From: Betaproteobacteria bacterium RIFCSPLOWO2_12_FULL_68_20
Lineage (GTDB): Bacteria > Pseudomonadota > Gammaproteobacteria > Burkholderiales > SG8-39
Length of the DNA: 47,476 nt
Direction of reading: 5' to 3'
Assembly (NCBI GenBank): GCA_001770655.1
Contig: MERQ01000002.1
Coordinates: 8,877-56,352 of the forward strand
In this document: piece after piece, positions 11,578 to 18,679 of the stretch
Numbering within the stretch: position 1 is the first letter of the stretch
Layout of the letters: each line of letters opens with the position of its first letter
The notes under the pieces: generated by a model
What the model was told of the DNA's origin: nothing
The model's input: the letters and a program-made list of their open reading frames with translations, nothing else
Databases searched by the model: none
Made by a program: the position numbers and the translations under genes

Positions 11578-12974
11578 TGCCCGTCAAGCGCGCCGAGAAG
11601 ACCCCGATGCCGGTGCGCGACGCGCACGAGCGCGCGCACGACTTCCGGGAAGTCAACCGGGGATACACGGTGTTCCACGCCGTCTTCGAAGCCGAGCGCT
11701 GCCTGCGCTGCCAGGAACCGGTGTGCGTCGACGGCTGCCCGGTGCAGATCCCGATCCCCGAGTTCATCCACGCGGTGGCGATCGGCGACATGGCCGCTGC
11801 CGCGAAGATCCTGCGCTCGGCGAACCCGCTGCCGGCGATCTGCGGCCGCGTCTGCCCGCAGGAATCCCAGTGCGAGGCCGAATGCAGCATGACCAAGAAC
11901 TTCGACCCGGTAGGGATCGGGCACCTCGAGCGCTATGTGGCCGACTGGGAGCGCACGCAGCCGCCCGCCGTCCAGGCGAAGCTCACGCGCGCGGAGAAGA
12001 TCGCCGTCATCGGGTCGGGCCCCTCGGGGCTGGTGTGCGCCGGGGAGCTCGCGCGCCTCGGCTACCCCGTCACGATCTACGAAGCGTTGCACGCTCCTGG
12101 CGGAGTGCTGCGCTACGGCATCCCGGAGTTCCGGCTGCCCAAGGCGGTTCTCGACTGGGAGATCGGCCTCCTGAAGGCGATGGGCGTGGAAATCGTCTGC
12201 AACGTCATCATCGGCAAGACCCTCACGCTGGATGAGCTGTTCGAGAAGCACGGGTACTCGGCGGTGTTCATCGGCACCGGCGCGGGACTGCCGCAGTTCC
12301 TGGGCATCCCGGGCGAGAACCTGAACGGCGTGATGTCCGCCAACGAGTTCCTCACCCGCATCAACCTGATGCGCGCCTATGAGTTTCCCGAGGCCGACAC
12401 GCCGGTGCGCGTCGGCAAGCGCGTGGCGGTGATCGGGGCGGGCAACACGGCGATGGACGCGGTGCGCACCTCGTTGCGCATGGGCGCCGAGGAGGCAATG
12501 ATCGTCTACCGGCGCAGCGAGAAAGAAATGGGCGCGCGCATCGAGGAATACCACCACGCGCTCGAGGAAGGCGTGAAGTTCCACTGGCTCACCAACCCGC
12601 TCGAGATCCTGGGCAACGCCGAGGGCTGGGCCACGGGCCTGAAGTGCCAGAGAATGCAGCTCGGTCCCAAGGACGCCTCGGGCCGCGCGCGCCCGATCCC
12701 GATCGAAGGCAGCGAGCTCGAGCTCCCCGTCGACAACGTGGTGCTCGCAATCGGCACCACCCCGAATCCGCTGCTGACCCGCACGACCTCGGGCCTGCTC
12801 ACGAACCAGAAAGGCTGCCTCGTTGCGGACGAGCAGACGGGGCTCACCTCGAAATCGCTGGTGTTCGCCGGCGGTGATGCCGTCACCGGTGCCGCTACCG
12901 TGATCCTCGCCGCCGGCGCCGGCAAGCGCGCCGCGCAGGCCATGCACGAGGCTCTCGCGGCGCGCGTCAGCTGA
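11577..12974 (+). CDS. NfnB/SudA-like NADPH-binding flavoprotein (glutamate synthase small-subunit family)
   Basis: A 465-residue flavoprotein of the glutamate synthase small-subunit family. The N-terminal iron-sulfur domain has Cys42, 45, 50, 54 and Cys89, 93, 99, 103. GSGPSGLVCAGELARLG binds FAD and GAGNTAMDAVRTSLRMGA binds NADPH, with a C-terminal FAGGDAVTGAATVILA motif. With the preceding gene it resembles NfnAB, which couples reduced ferredoxin, NADH and NADP+ by electron bifurcation. No glutamate synthase large subunit is nearby, which argues against a GOGAT role. It is encoded next to two ferredoxin-linked oxidoreductases, so it is likely the route between ferredoxin and pyridine nucleotides. 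Sulfide dehydrogenase activity is the main alternative. Confidence 0.88.
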   Translation: MPVKRAEKTPMPVRDAHERAHDFREVNRGYTVFHAVFEAERCLRCQEPVCVDGCPVQIPIPEFIHAVAIGDMAAAAKILRSANPLPAICGRVCPQESQCEAECSMTKNFDPVGIGHLERYVADWERTQPPAVQAKLTRAEKIAVIGSGPSGLVCAGELARLGYPVTIYEALHAPGGVLRYGIPEFRLPKAVLDWEIGLLKAMGVEIVCNVIIGKTLTLDELFEKHGYSAVFIGTGAGLPQFLGIPGENLNGVMSANEFLTRINLMRAYEFPEADTPVRVGKRVAVIGAGNTAMDAVRTSLRMGAEEAMIVYRRSEKEMGARIEEYHHALEEGVKFHWLTNPLEILGNAEGWATGLKCQRMQLGPKDASGRARPIPIEGSELELPVDNVVLAIGTTPNPLLTRTTSGLLTNQKGCLVADEQTGLTSKSLVFAGGDAVTGAATVILAAGAGKRAAQAMHEALAARVS

Positions 12975-12984
12975 CAAGAAAAAA

Positions 12985-15099
12985 ATGGACACGGCGGCGC
13001 ACCCCAAATTCCGGGTGGCCGAGTCGTTCCTGGAGGACACCGGCCGAGGCTTGGTCCGCCTGGATGCGGACGACTTGAAGCGGCTCCACGCCGTGCCCGG
13101 GGACGTCTTGATGATCACCGGCCGCCGCGCCACGGTGGCGCGGGCTGCCCAGGCACCGTCCAGCCATTGCGGACAAGCTTTGGTGTTAATCGATGGCACA
13201 ACCCGCGGCAACGCGCAGGCTGGAGTGGACGAGTGGGTGACGGTTCGGAAGGTCCCGTTCAAGGCGGCGGAGTCGTTGCTGCTCGCCACGGTGCAGGCCG
13301 GGCACTCCGCTCCCACCGAAGAGGAGATTCCGCACCTGCGCCAACTCCTCTCCGGCGTTCCGGTCGTTCCCGGCGATCACCTCCAGGTGAGCTTCCTGGG
13401 TGCGCGCCCGCGGTCCTTCACCGTCGAGGGCGCGGCGCCACGGGGTGCGCTGCTGATCTCCGCTAACACCTCCATCGCTTTCAAAGTTCCCGAGGTTTCC
13501 GCCGAGACGGCCTATCGCGTCTCCTACGAGGACATCGGCGGTCTGGAGCGAGAGGTATCGCTGGTCCGGGAGATGGTCGAGCTGCCGCTGAAATTCCCCC
13601 AGCTCTTTGGCGTGCTTGGAATCGATCCGCCCAAGGGGGTGCTTCTGACGGGACCTCCAGGCACGGGCAAGACCCTGATTGCCCGGGCAGTCTCCAGCGA
13701 GGTGCGGGCGCATTTCATCCACGTGAACGGCCCGGAGGTCATCCACAAGTACTACGGCGAGAGCGAGGCCAAGCTGCGCCAGATCTTCGAAGAAGCGCAG
13801 CGCAACGCGCCCAGCATCATCTTCCTCGACGAGTTTGACGCCCTCGCACCCAAACGCGCCCAAGTCGTCGGCGACGTGGAAAAGCGGGTGGTGGCGCAGC
13901 TTCTGGCGCTGATGGACGGTCTGGTGGAGCGCGGCGAAGTGGTGGTCATCGGCGCCACCAACATGCCGGAGCTGGTGGACCCGGCGCTGCGGCGGCCGGG
14001 ACGCTTCGACCGCGAGATCGCCATCGGCGTTCCCGACCGGGCCGCGCGCCGCCGGATACTGGGCATCCATTCGCGCCGCATGCCGCTCGGAGCCGACGTG
14101 GACCTGGAGCAGATCGCTGAGATCACCCACGGCTACGTTGGCGCGGATCTGGAGGTCCTGTGCAAAGAGGCGGGGATGGTGGCCCTGCGCCGCCTGATCC
14201 CGCGCGTACGTTTCGAGGTCGACCTGAAGCCCCAACTGGACGCGCTGGCATTCCAGGTCACTCGCGAAGATTTTCTGGCGGCGTTCAAAGTGGTGGAACC
14301 GACATCCACCCGGGAATTCCTGGCGGAGCGGCCGCGGCTCAGCTTCAAGGACGTGGGCGGCCTGGCCGAAACGAAGCGAACCCTCAGTTCCATCCTGCAG
14401 CTCGTCCGCGCAGGCGGCGCGCTCCTTGGCCACACGCGGTTCAACCCGCCGAAGGGCGTCCTGCTCACCGGGGCCTCGGGCACCGGGAAAACCTTGCTGG
14501 CGCGCGCCCTGGCCGGAGAGCTGGGGCTCACCCTGATCACGGTGGACCAGCCAAGCCTGCTGTCGAAATGGGTGGGCGAGTCGGAAAAGGGCCTGCGCGA
14601 AGTGTTCAAGCGGGCCAAGCAGGCGTCCCCTTGCATCTTGTTCTTCGACGAAATCGAATCGCTGGTCCCCGCCCGGTCCGCTCAGGAGGCGGGAAGCCTG
14701 TTTCCGCGCCTGGTCAGCCAGCTCTTTCGCGAGCTGGATGAGCTTCACGGCTCGCTCGGCGTAGCGGTGCTGGGGGCAACCAATCGACCCGACCTGATGG
14801 AGCCCGCGCTCCTGCGCGCGGGCCGGTTCGATTACGTGCTCGAGTTGCCGCTGCCCGATCGCGACGAGCGGCGCCGGATTCTCGAGATCCATACCGAGGG
14901 ACTGCCCCTGGACAACGATGTGAATCTCGCCGAGCTCGCGGAGGCCACCGGGGGCTGGACGGGTGCAGGTCTGGAATTGGCATGCAAGAAAGCGGCGATC
15001 CTCGCATTGGAGGAATGCCGCGCAGCCCCGTCTCGGGAGCTGCGCGTCGCCGCTCGGCACCTGCGGGAAGCCCAAGCGCAGGTGCGGACGATGGCGTAA
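12985..15099 (+). CDS. CDC48/VCP-like double AAA ATPase
   Basis: A 704-residue protein. A CDC48-type N-domain (1 to about 170, double-psi barrel-like) is followed by two AAA modules. D1 has Walker A GPPGTGKT (223-230), pore-loop KYYGESE, Walker B IIFLDEFD (278-285) and arginine fingers in RRPGRFD. D2 has GASGTGKT (496-503), pore-loop KWVGESE and Walker B ILFFDEIE. Both ATPases look active. Such proteins unfold or disassemble protein complexes. CDC48 homologues are typical of archaea and eukaryotes and less common in proteobacteria. It starts 10 bases after the NfnB-like gene in the same operon, so a role in assembly or repair of the iron-sulfur oxidoreductases is a reasonable guess, with no direct evidence. 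Its 3' end contains one copy of the 23-bp repeat described below. Confidence 0.92.
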   Translation: MDTAAHPKFRVAESFLEDTGRGLVRLDADDLKRLHAVPGDVLMITGRRATVARAAQAPSSHCGQALVLIDGTTRGNAQAGVDEWVTVRKVPFKAAESLLLATVQAGHSAPTEEEIPHLRQLLSGVPVVPGDHLQVSFLGARPRSFTVEGAAPRGALLISANTSIAFKVPEVSAETAYRVSYEDIGGLEREVSLVREMVELPLKFPQLFGVLGIDPPKGVLLTGPPGTGKTLIARAVSSEVRAHFIHVNGPEVIHKYYGESEAKLRQIFEEAQRNAPSIIFLDEFDALAPKRAQVVGDVEKRVVAQLLALMDGLVERGEVVVIGATNMPELVDPALRRPGRFDREIAIGVPDRAARRRILGIHSRRMPLGADVDLEQIAEITHGYVGADLEVLCKEAGMVALRRLIPRVRFEVDLKPQLDALAFQVTREDFLAAFKVVEPTSTREFLAERPRLSFKDVGGLAETKRTLSSILQLVRAGGALLGHTRFNPPKGVLLTGASGTGKTLLARALAGELGLTLITVDQPSLLSKWVGESEKGLREVFKRAKQASPCILFFDEIESLVPARSAQEAGSLFPRLVSQLFRELDELHGSLGVAVLGATNRPDLMEPALLRAGRFDYVLELPLPDRDERRRILEIHTEGLPLDNDVNLAELAEATGGWTGAGLELACKKAAILALEECRAAPSRELRVAARHLREAQAQVRTMA
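15047..15069 (+). repeat. 23-bp direct repeat, left copy (inside 3' end of the AAA ATPase gene)
   Basis: Identical over 23 bases to 17005-17027 in the same orientation, with three more matching bases after one mismatch. The two copies bracket about 1.95 kb holding both VapBC pairs. The left copy is coding (last 20 or so codons of the AAA ATPase); the right copy is non-coding. Such a pattern can arise by site-specific insertion at a gene end or by a duplication event. Confidence 0.85.
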
Positions 15100-15135
15100 G
15101 CGCGCTACGCATTGTCCATGCGGCTCTCCGGGCAG

Positions 15136-15549
15136 TCATCCTGCACGGCTTTCGGGTGTGACCAGAGCCAGAGACGGAAAGTAGGCGGCGTAGCGCCGCC
15201 GGTCGCGTGTGAGCAGGGGGCAACCGGCGACGGCCGCGTGTGCACCGACCATGAAATCCGCAAGGATCCCGGTTCGGATTCCACCGCGGCTGCGATACGC
15301 GGCATGCGCGCGCCCCGCGAGGAACAGGGCATCGCGCGGCATTTCACGCATCAGCAATCCCGCCGTGGCGATTTCCGCTTCAAGCGACTCCTTGCTTCGG
15401 GCGTAAGCCGCCAGCTCCGCGTAGATCACCGGGTCGATGAGCAGCGGACCGCGTGCGCTCCAGAGCTCGAGCTGCGTCTGCGACCAATCGGCCCATTTGC
15501 GGTCGTTCTCCAGCACGTCGATGACGACGCAGGAATCAACCAGGATCAT
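15136..15549 (-). CDS. PIN-domain ribonuclease toxin, VapC-like (first pair)
   Basis: A 137-residue PIN-domain protein, normal length for VapC. The acidic catalytic residues are visible: Asp5 in MILVDSCVV, Glu in YAELAAYARS, Asp in GILADFMVGAHA and Asp in LLTRDRRRY. VapC toxins are magnesium-dependent RNases that cut tRNA or rRNA and are blocked by their antitoxin. Its ATG overlaps the stop of the AbrB-type antitoxin gene by four bases, the usual coupled TA arrangement. It converges on the AAA ATPase gene with a 36-base gap and no clear terminator. Confidence 0.9.
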   Translation of the reverse strand: MILVDSCVVIDVLENDRKWADWSQTQLELWSARGPLLIDPVIYAELAAYARSKESLEAEIATAGLLMREMPRDALFLAGRAHAAYRSRGGIRTGILADFMVGAHAAVAGCPLLTRDRRRYAAYFPSLALVTPESRAG

Positions 15550-15836
15550 TTCTTTCCGGTTTTGAATCCCGGGTCGCCGGCGTCGTCGCCGTAGCCGCGC
15601 AGCAGGTTCATGATTTCATCCGTGCTCATGCCCGTTTTGCGCGTGCCGCGCAGCGCCGAGACCCGGCTCGCCTTCCTGCCCTTGCCCTGGCCGGGCTTGC
15701 GCGGCGCCACGATGCGCACTGCACCGTCGTCCGTGTAATCGAAGCGTACCTTGTCCCCCGGCGAGAGGCCGAGGTAATCGCGCAGGCGCTTCGGAATCGT
15801 GACCTGGCCTTTTATCGTAAGCGTGCTGGTGTTCAT
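15546..15836 (-). CDS. AbrB/SpoVT-type antitoxin (first pair)
   Basis: A 96-residue protein with an N-terminal swapped-hairpin AbrB DNA-binding domain (TLTIKGQVTIPKRLRDYLGLSPGDKVRF). A basic Lys/Arg/Gly-rich linker and a C-terminal toxin-neutralising segment (MSTDEIMNLLRGYGDD) follow. It binds its own promoter and the PIN toxin. The 9-bp inverted repeat at 15851-15880 lies immediately upstream and is the likely operator. Confidence 0.9.
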   Translation of the reverse strand: MNTSTLTIKGQVTIPKRLRDYLGLSPGDKVRFDYTDDGAVRIVAPRKPGQGKGRKASRVSALRGTRKTGMSTDEIMNLLRGYGDDAGDPGFKTGKK

Positions 15837-15850
15837 CGGCGGACCCCAAA

Positions 15851-15880
15851 AAGTAATACCGTCTACAAATAGTATTACTT
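15851..15880. promoter_or_regulatory. Inverted repeat, likely operator of the first VapBC pair
   Basis: Perfect 9-bp arms AAGTAATAC and GTATTACTT are separated by 12 bases, 14 bases upstream of the antitoxin start. The stretch is AT-rich in a GC-rich region. AbrB-type antitoxins repress their own operon at such sites, so autoregulation is the expected role. Confidence 0.7.
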
Positions 15881-16215
15881 GGCGGCGCGTCGCGCAAGCA
15901 GGATCGGCGAAACCCAGGTCAGTGCCGCCTTTTTCCAGAGGCGCTGCTCGCCGCGGGATTGCGGCTCGCGGTGCTCGGGTTTCTCGTGGAGGAACGGGCG
16001 CTCACGCAGGAGCTGCGCAGCCGCATGCTCGCGCACTGCCTGCACGCGGGATCGAGCGGCATGGTGGCGATTTCGACGTAACCGGCGTTGCCGATCGGCC
16101 GAGCGCAGGCGCAACATGCTTCCCGGCGCAATGCTCGGCAGCGGTGAATCAGCGCGAAACCGTCGCCATCGGCCAGACGCGCGAAAAGAGCAGGATTGAA
16201 TTACCTATCGTTCGT
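15881..16215. other. Non-coding gap between the two toxin-antitoxin pairs
   Basis: About 335 bases without a gene I can support. Short frames on both strands have no recognisable domain, no good ribosome site and no conserved start. It may contain eroded remnants. No hairpin-T terminator or tRNA was seen. Confidence 0.5.
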
Positions 16216-16638
16216 TCAAACCGTTACAACGCCCAGCCCGAGCGACTTGGCGCTCTCGATCACCGCCTCGTCGAGGCAGAGTATGCCCTGCGCGCTCAGA
16301 CTTGCGGCAATGGCGAGGTGAAGCGCATCGCCCGCCCGTAGCTTCAACGCGTCGTCGCCCGCCAGCGCAGCGGCGCGACGGAATTCCTCCCGTCCGGGAA
16401 CGGCTATCGTGCAATGCTTCTGCGCGAACTCGTGGACCCGTGCCGTGGCTTGTTTCACCAGGTTCGCCGCCGACTGGCCGGTGCGTACCTTGATCGCGGC
16501 GGCCGAAGCGAACTCGACCAGGGACCACTCGCTGATCGCCAGACGCTCGCCCGAGGATTCGATCCAGGCTATGACGGCCTCGCTCTTCGGCTCCCGGATG
16601 AAGACCGGAACCAGGGCGCTCGTATCAACGTAGATCAT
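16216..16638 (-). CDS. PIN-domain ribonuclease toxin, VapC-like (second pair)
   Basis: A 140-residue PIN-domain protein. MIYVDTSALVPVFIREP carries the first catalytic Asp (5), SEWSLVEFASAAAIK the conserved Glu, and RAGDALHLAIAASLSAQGILCLDEAV the C-terminal acidic residues. It belongs to a different VapC subgroup from the first pair (MIYVDTSAL type). Its ATG overlaps the stop codon of the antitoxin gene by one base, indicating coupled translation. Function: RNase toxin held inactive by the partner antitoxin. Confidence 0.92.
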   Translation of the reverse strand: MIYVDTSALVPVFIREPKSEAVIAWIESSGERLAISEWSLVEFASAAAIKVRTGQSAANLVKQATARVHEFAQKHCTIAVPGREEFRRAAALAGDDALKLRAGDALHLAIAASLSAQGILCLDEAVIESAKSLGLGVVTV

Positions 16639-16907
16639 CAGTAGCGCGCGCCGCGGCGCATTTCTCCGACCACCGGCACCGTCTCCTTCTGGCGGGCAAG
16701 GAATTGACGCAGGCGGCGCGTCTCGGCTTTACCGATGGCGCGGCCTTCCGGGGCGAGTACCAGGCGCCCGTCGGCCGAAACCTCCGCAATGAGCGTATCA
16801 CCCTCGCCCACCCCGATCCGCTTGGCCGATTCAGCCGGCAAGCGCACCGCGAGGCTGTTGCCCCACTTCGACACCATGAGTTCCATCCGCGAGCCCTTGG
16901 TTGCCAT
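16638..16907 (-). CDS. AbrB/MazE-type antitoxin (second pair)
   Basis: An 89-residue antitoxin with the AbrB-like signature MVSKWGNSLAVRLPAESAKRIGVGEGDTLIAEV and a basic C-terminal tail. I chose the ATG at 16907 because GGAG lies six bases upstream. An ATG at 16919 is possible, and any start further upstream would place the palindromic operator inside the gene. It should repress its own operon and neutralise the adjacent PIN toxin. Confidence 0.9.
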   Translation of the reverse strand: MATKGSRMELMVSKWGNSLAVRLPAESAKRIGVGEGDTLIAEVSADGRLVLAPEGRAIGKAETRRLRQFLARQKETVPVVGEMRRGARY

Positions 16908-16920
16908 TGATCGCTCCATA

Positions 16921-16938
16921 GTATCTACACGTAGATAC
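16921..16938. promoter_or_regulatory. Palindromic operator of the second VapBC pair
   Basis: GTATCTAC-AC-GTAGATAC, perfect 8-bp arms with a 2-bp centre, 13 bases upstream of the chosen antitoxin start. Its position and symmetry fit an autoregulatory site for the antitoxin-toxin complex. It differs in arm spacing from the operator of the first pair, so cross-regulation is unlikely. Confidence 0.7.
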
Positions 16939-17004
16939 ATCATGAGCCGGAGCGCCGGCCTTGTCAATGCGCAGTCGGCATGCGCTCAATGATCCGGCGG
17001 CTTT

Positions 17005-17027
17005 TCGCCGCTCGGCACCTGCGGGAA
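17005..17027 (+). repeat. 23-bp direct repeat, right copy (just downstream of hyuB1)
   Basis: Exact match to 15047-15069 in the same orientation. It lies in the short gap between the stop codon of hyuB1 and the second antitoxin promoter and has no coding role here. Together the copies frame the toxin-antitoxin cassette. Confidence 0.85.
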
Positions 17028-17032
17028 ACCCG

Positions 17033-18679
17033 TCAGTAATCCCGCTGCGCGGCCGCGGGGCTCACCTTGCCTTCGCGCACGTCGCGCTCGAGCGCCTCGC
17101 GGTCGCGTTGTTTCGGGTCGCCGTAGCCGCCGCCGCCGGCCGCGTCCATCACCACCGAGTCGCCGGGTTTCAGAAGCGTCAGGCCATAAGGATCCGCCGG
17201 GCTGCCGTTGACGAGAAACTGCGCTTTTGCGCCCGGCTTGCCGCCGAACAGGCCTTCGGGCGGGAGGCGGAACCGCCCGGACTGGATCGCGAGGCGCACC
17301 GGCGGCTGCGGCGCCCGGGCGTCGTCGGGCACGCGGAACACTTCGCGCCTGCCGAGCGCGCCGCGCTGCTTTCCCGCGCCGCCCGAGTCGGCCAGCAACT
17401 CGCGCCGCTCGACGATCAGCGGCGCGTCGCTCTCCAGGATCTCGACCGGGGTGTTGGCGCCGTTGGCCGGGAAGATGAAGCAGCCCCCGCCGTCGCGCGC
17501 TGCGCCCGCCCCCAGGCCGCCGCCGCGGATGAGCACGGCGTGAAACGGCTCGCCGCCGCTGCGCCGCCCGTAGAACACCTGCATCGTCGCCGGCGTTCCG
17601 CCGCAGCCCGCGACCACGCGCCCGGGCAGGGCCTGCGCGAGCGCACGGTAGATGATCTCGGTCATGAAATGCCCGATCTGCATGCGTGCCGCGACCGCCG
17701 CCGGGTAGCGGCAGTTGACGACCGTTCCCTCCGGCGCGGCGAGGCGGATCGGCGCCGCGACGCCGTCGTTGTTCGGGATGTCGGGGTCGAAAATGCTCTT
17801 CACCGCCATGTGCACGTACGCGTAGGTGAAGTTGTAGACGACATTGCCGCCCCAATCGACCTGCGGCGAGGAGCCGGCGAGGTCCACGTTGATGTCGCTC
17901 CCGGCGATCTCCACGGCGCACTTGATGACCACGTCGGGCTGGCCTTCCCCCTGCTCGATCGCGCCCTCGGCGCGATAGACGCCGGGCGGCGCCTTGGCGA
18001 TCGCGGCGCGCATGCTCGCTTCGCTTCGCCCGATGATCTCCTCGGCCAGCTCATCGAGGTCCTCCCAGCCCTGCTCCTCCAGCATGCGAAGGATCTTCTC
18101 GGCGCAGACGTGGTTCGCCGCGACCTGCGATCGGATATCGCCGGTCACCTGCTCGGGCGTGCGCACGTTGGCGCGGATCATGTCGAGCACTCCCTGGTTC
18201 AGGCGCCCGCCGTCGTAGAGCTTCACCAGCGGGATGAACAGGCCTTCCTCGAATACCTCGCGATTGTCGGAAGCCACCCGCCCGCCGATGTCGCCGTGGT
18301 GCAGGATGCACGCGGTGAATGCCGCGAGCCTGCCGCGATGGAAGATCGGACCGAGCACGCAGACGTCGTTCAGGTGCCCGGCGAGCGCCCAGGGATCGTT
18401 GGTGATGTAGGTGTCGCCGGGACGGAACGAGTCGGCGGGCAGGCTCTGCACGAGCTTTTTCACGCCGAGGGCCATCGCGCCCGACTGCCCGGGCGTGGCG
18501 AACGTCCCTTGCGCGAGCTCGCGGCCGCGGCGGTCGGTGAACATGCAGGTGTAGTCGTGCGCGTCGCGCAGCAGGCTCGAAAACGCGGTGCGCGCGACCG
18601 CGGCGTCGGCCTCGTCGACGATCGAAACGAGGCGGCGCCAGAGAATCTCGACGGCGATCGGATCAAATTTGCGTGCCAT
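17033..18679 (-). CDS. Hydantoinase B/oxoprolinase family protein (HyuB, first pair)
   Basis: A 548-residue HyuB-type subunit (KFDPIAVEILWRRLVSIVDEADAAVARTAFS, RDAHDYTCMFTDRRGRELAQ, TYITNDPWALAGHLNDVCVLGPIFHRGRL, CGGTPATMQVFYGRR, GGGYGDPKQRDREALERDV). The family includes N-methylhydantoinase, 5-oxoprolinase, caprolactamase and the catalytic subunits of acetone and acetophenone carboxylases. All couple ATP use in a HyuA partner to C-N hydrolysis or to carboxylation of a ketone. The gene overlaps the 3' end of hyuA1 by 17 bases. Substrate is not evident. A role beside acyl-CoA ligase and thiolase genes makes ketone or amide activation plausible. Confidence 0.9.
   Translation of the reverse strand: MARKFDPIAVEILWRRLVSIVDEADAAVARTAFSSLLRDAHDYTCMFTDRRGRELAQGTFATPGQSGAMALGVKKLVQSLPADSFRPGDTYITNDPWALAGHLNDVCVLGPIFHRGRLAAFTACILHHGDIGGRVASDNREVFEEGLFIPLVKLYDGGRLNQGVLDMIRANVRTPEQVTGDIRSQVAANHVCAEKILRMLEEQGWEDLDELAEEIIGRSEASMRAAIAKAPPGVYRAEGAIEQGEGQPDVVIKCAVEIAGSDINVDLAGSSPQVDWGGNVVYNFTYAYVHMAVKSIFDPDIPNNDGVAAPIRLAAPEGTVVNCRYPAAVAARMQIGHFMTEIIYRALAQALPGRVVAGCGGTPATMQVFYGRRSGGEPFHAVLIRGGGLGAGAARDGGGCFIFPANGANTPVEILESDAPLIVERRELLADSGGAGKQRGALGRREVFRVPDDARAPQPPVRLAIQSGRFRLPPEGLFGGKPGAKAQFLVNGSPADPYGLTLLKPGDSVVMDAAGGGGYGDPKQRDREALERDVREGKVSPAAAQRDY

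Noticed and set aside
11577-12974. Glutamate synthase small subunit (GltD)
   Set aside because: Family membership is right, but no large subunit is nearby and the partner gene is an NfnA/SudB-like flavoprotein, so a ferredoxin:NAD(P)H role fits better.
15881-16215. Possible small gene in the gap between toxin-antitoxin pairs
   Set aside because: Frames of 70-106 codons have no ribosome site, domain or sensible composition.
16995-17010. Small GC hairpin near the end of hyuB1 as a terminator
   Set aside because: No T tract follows on the minus strand, where hyuB1 is transcribed.
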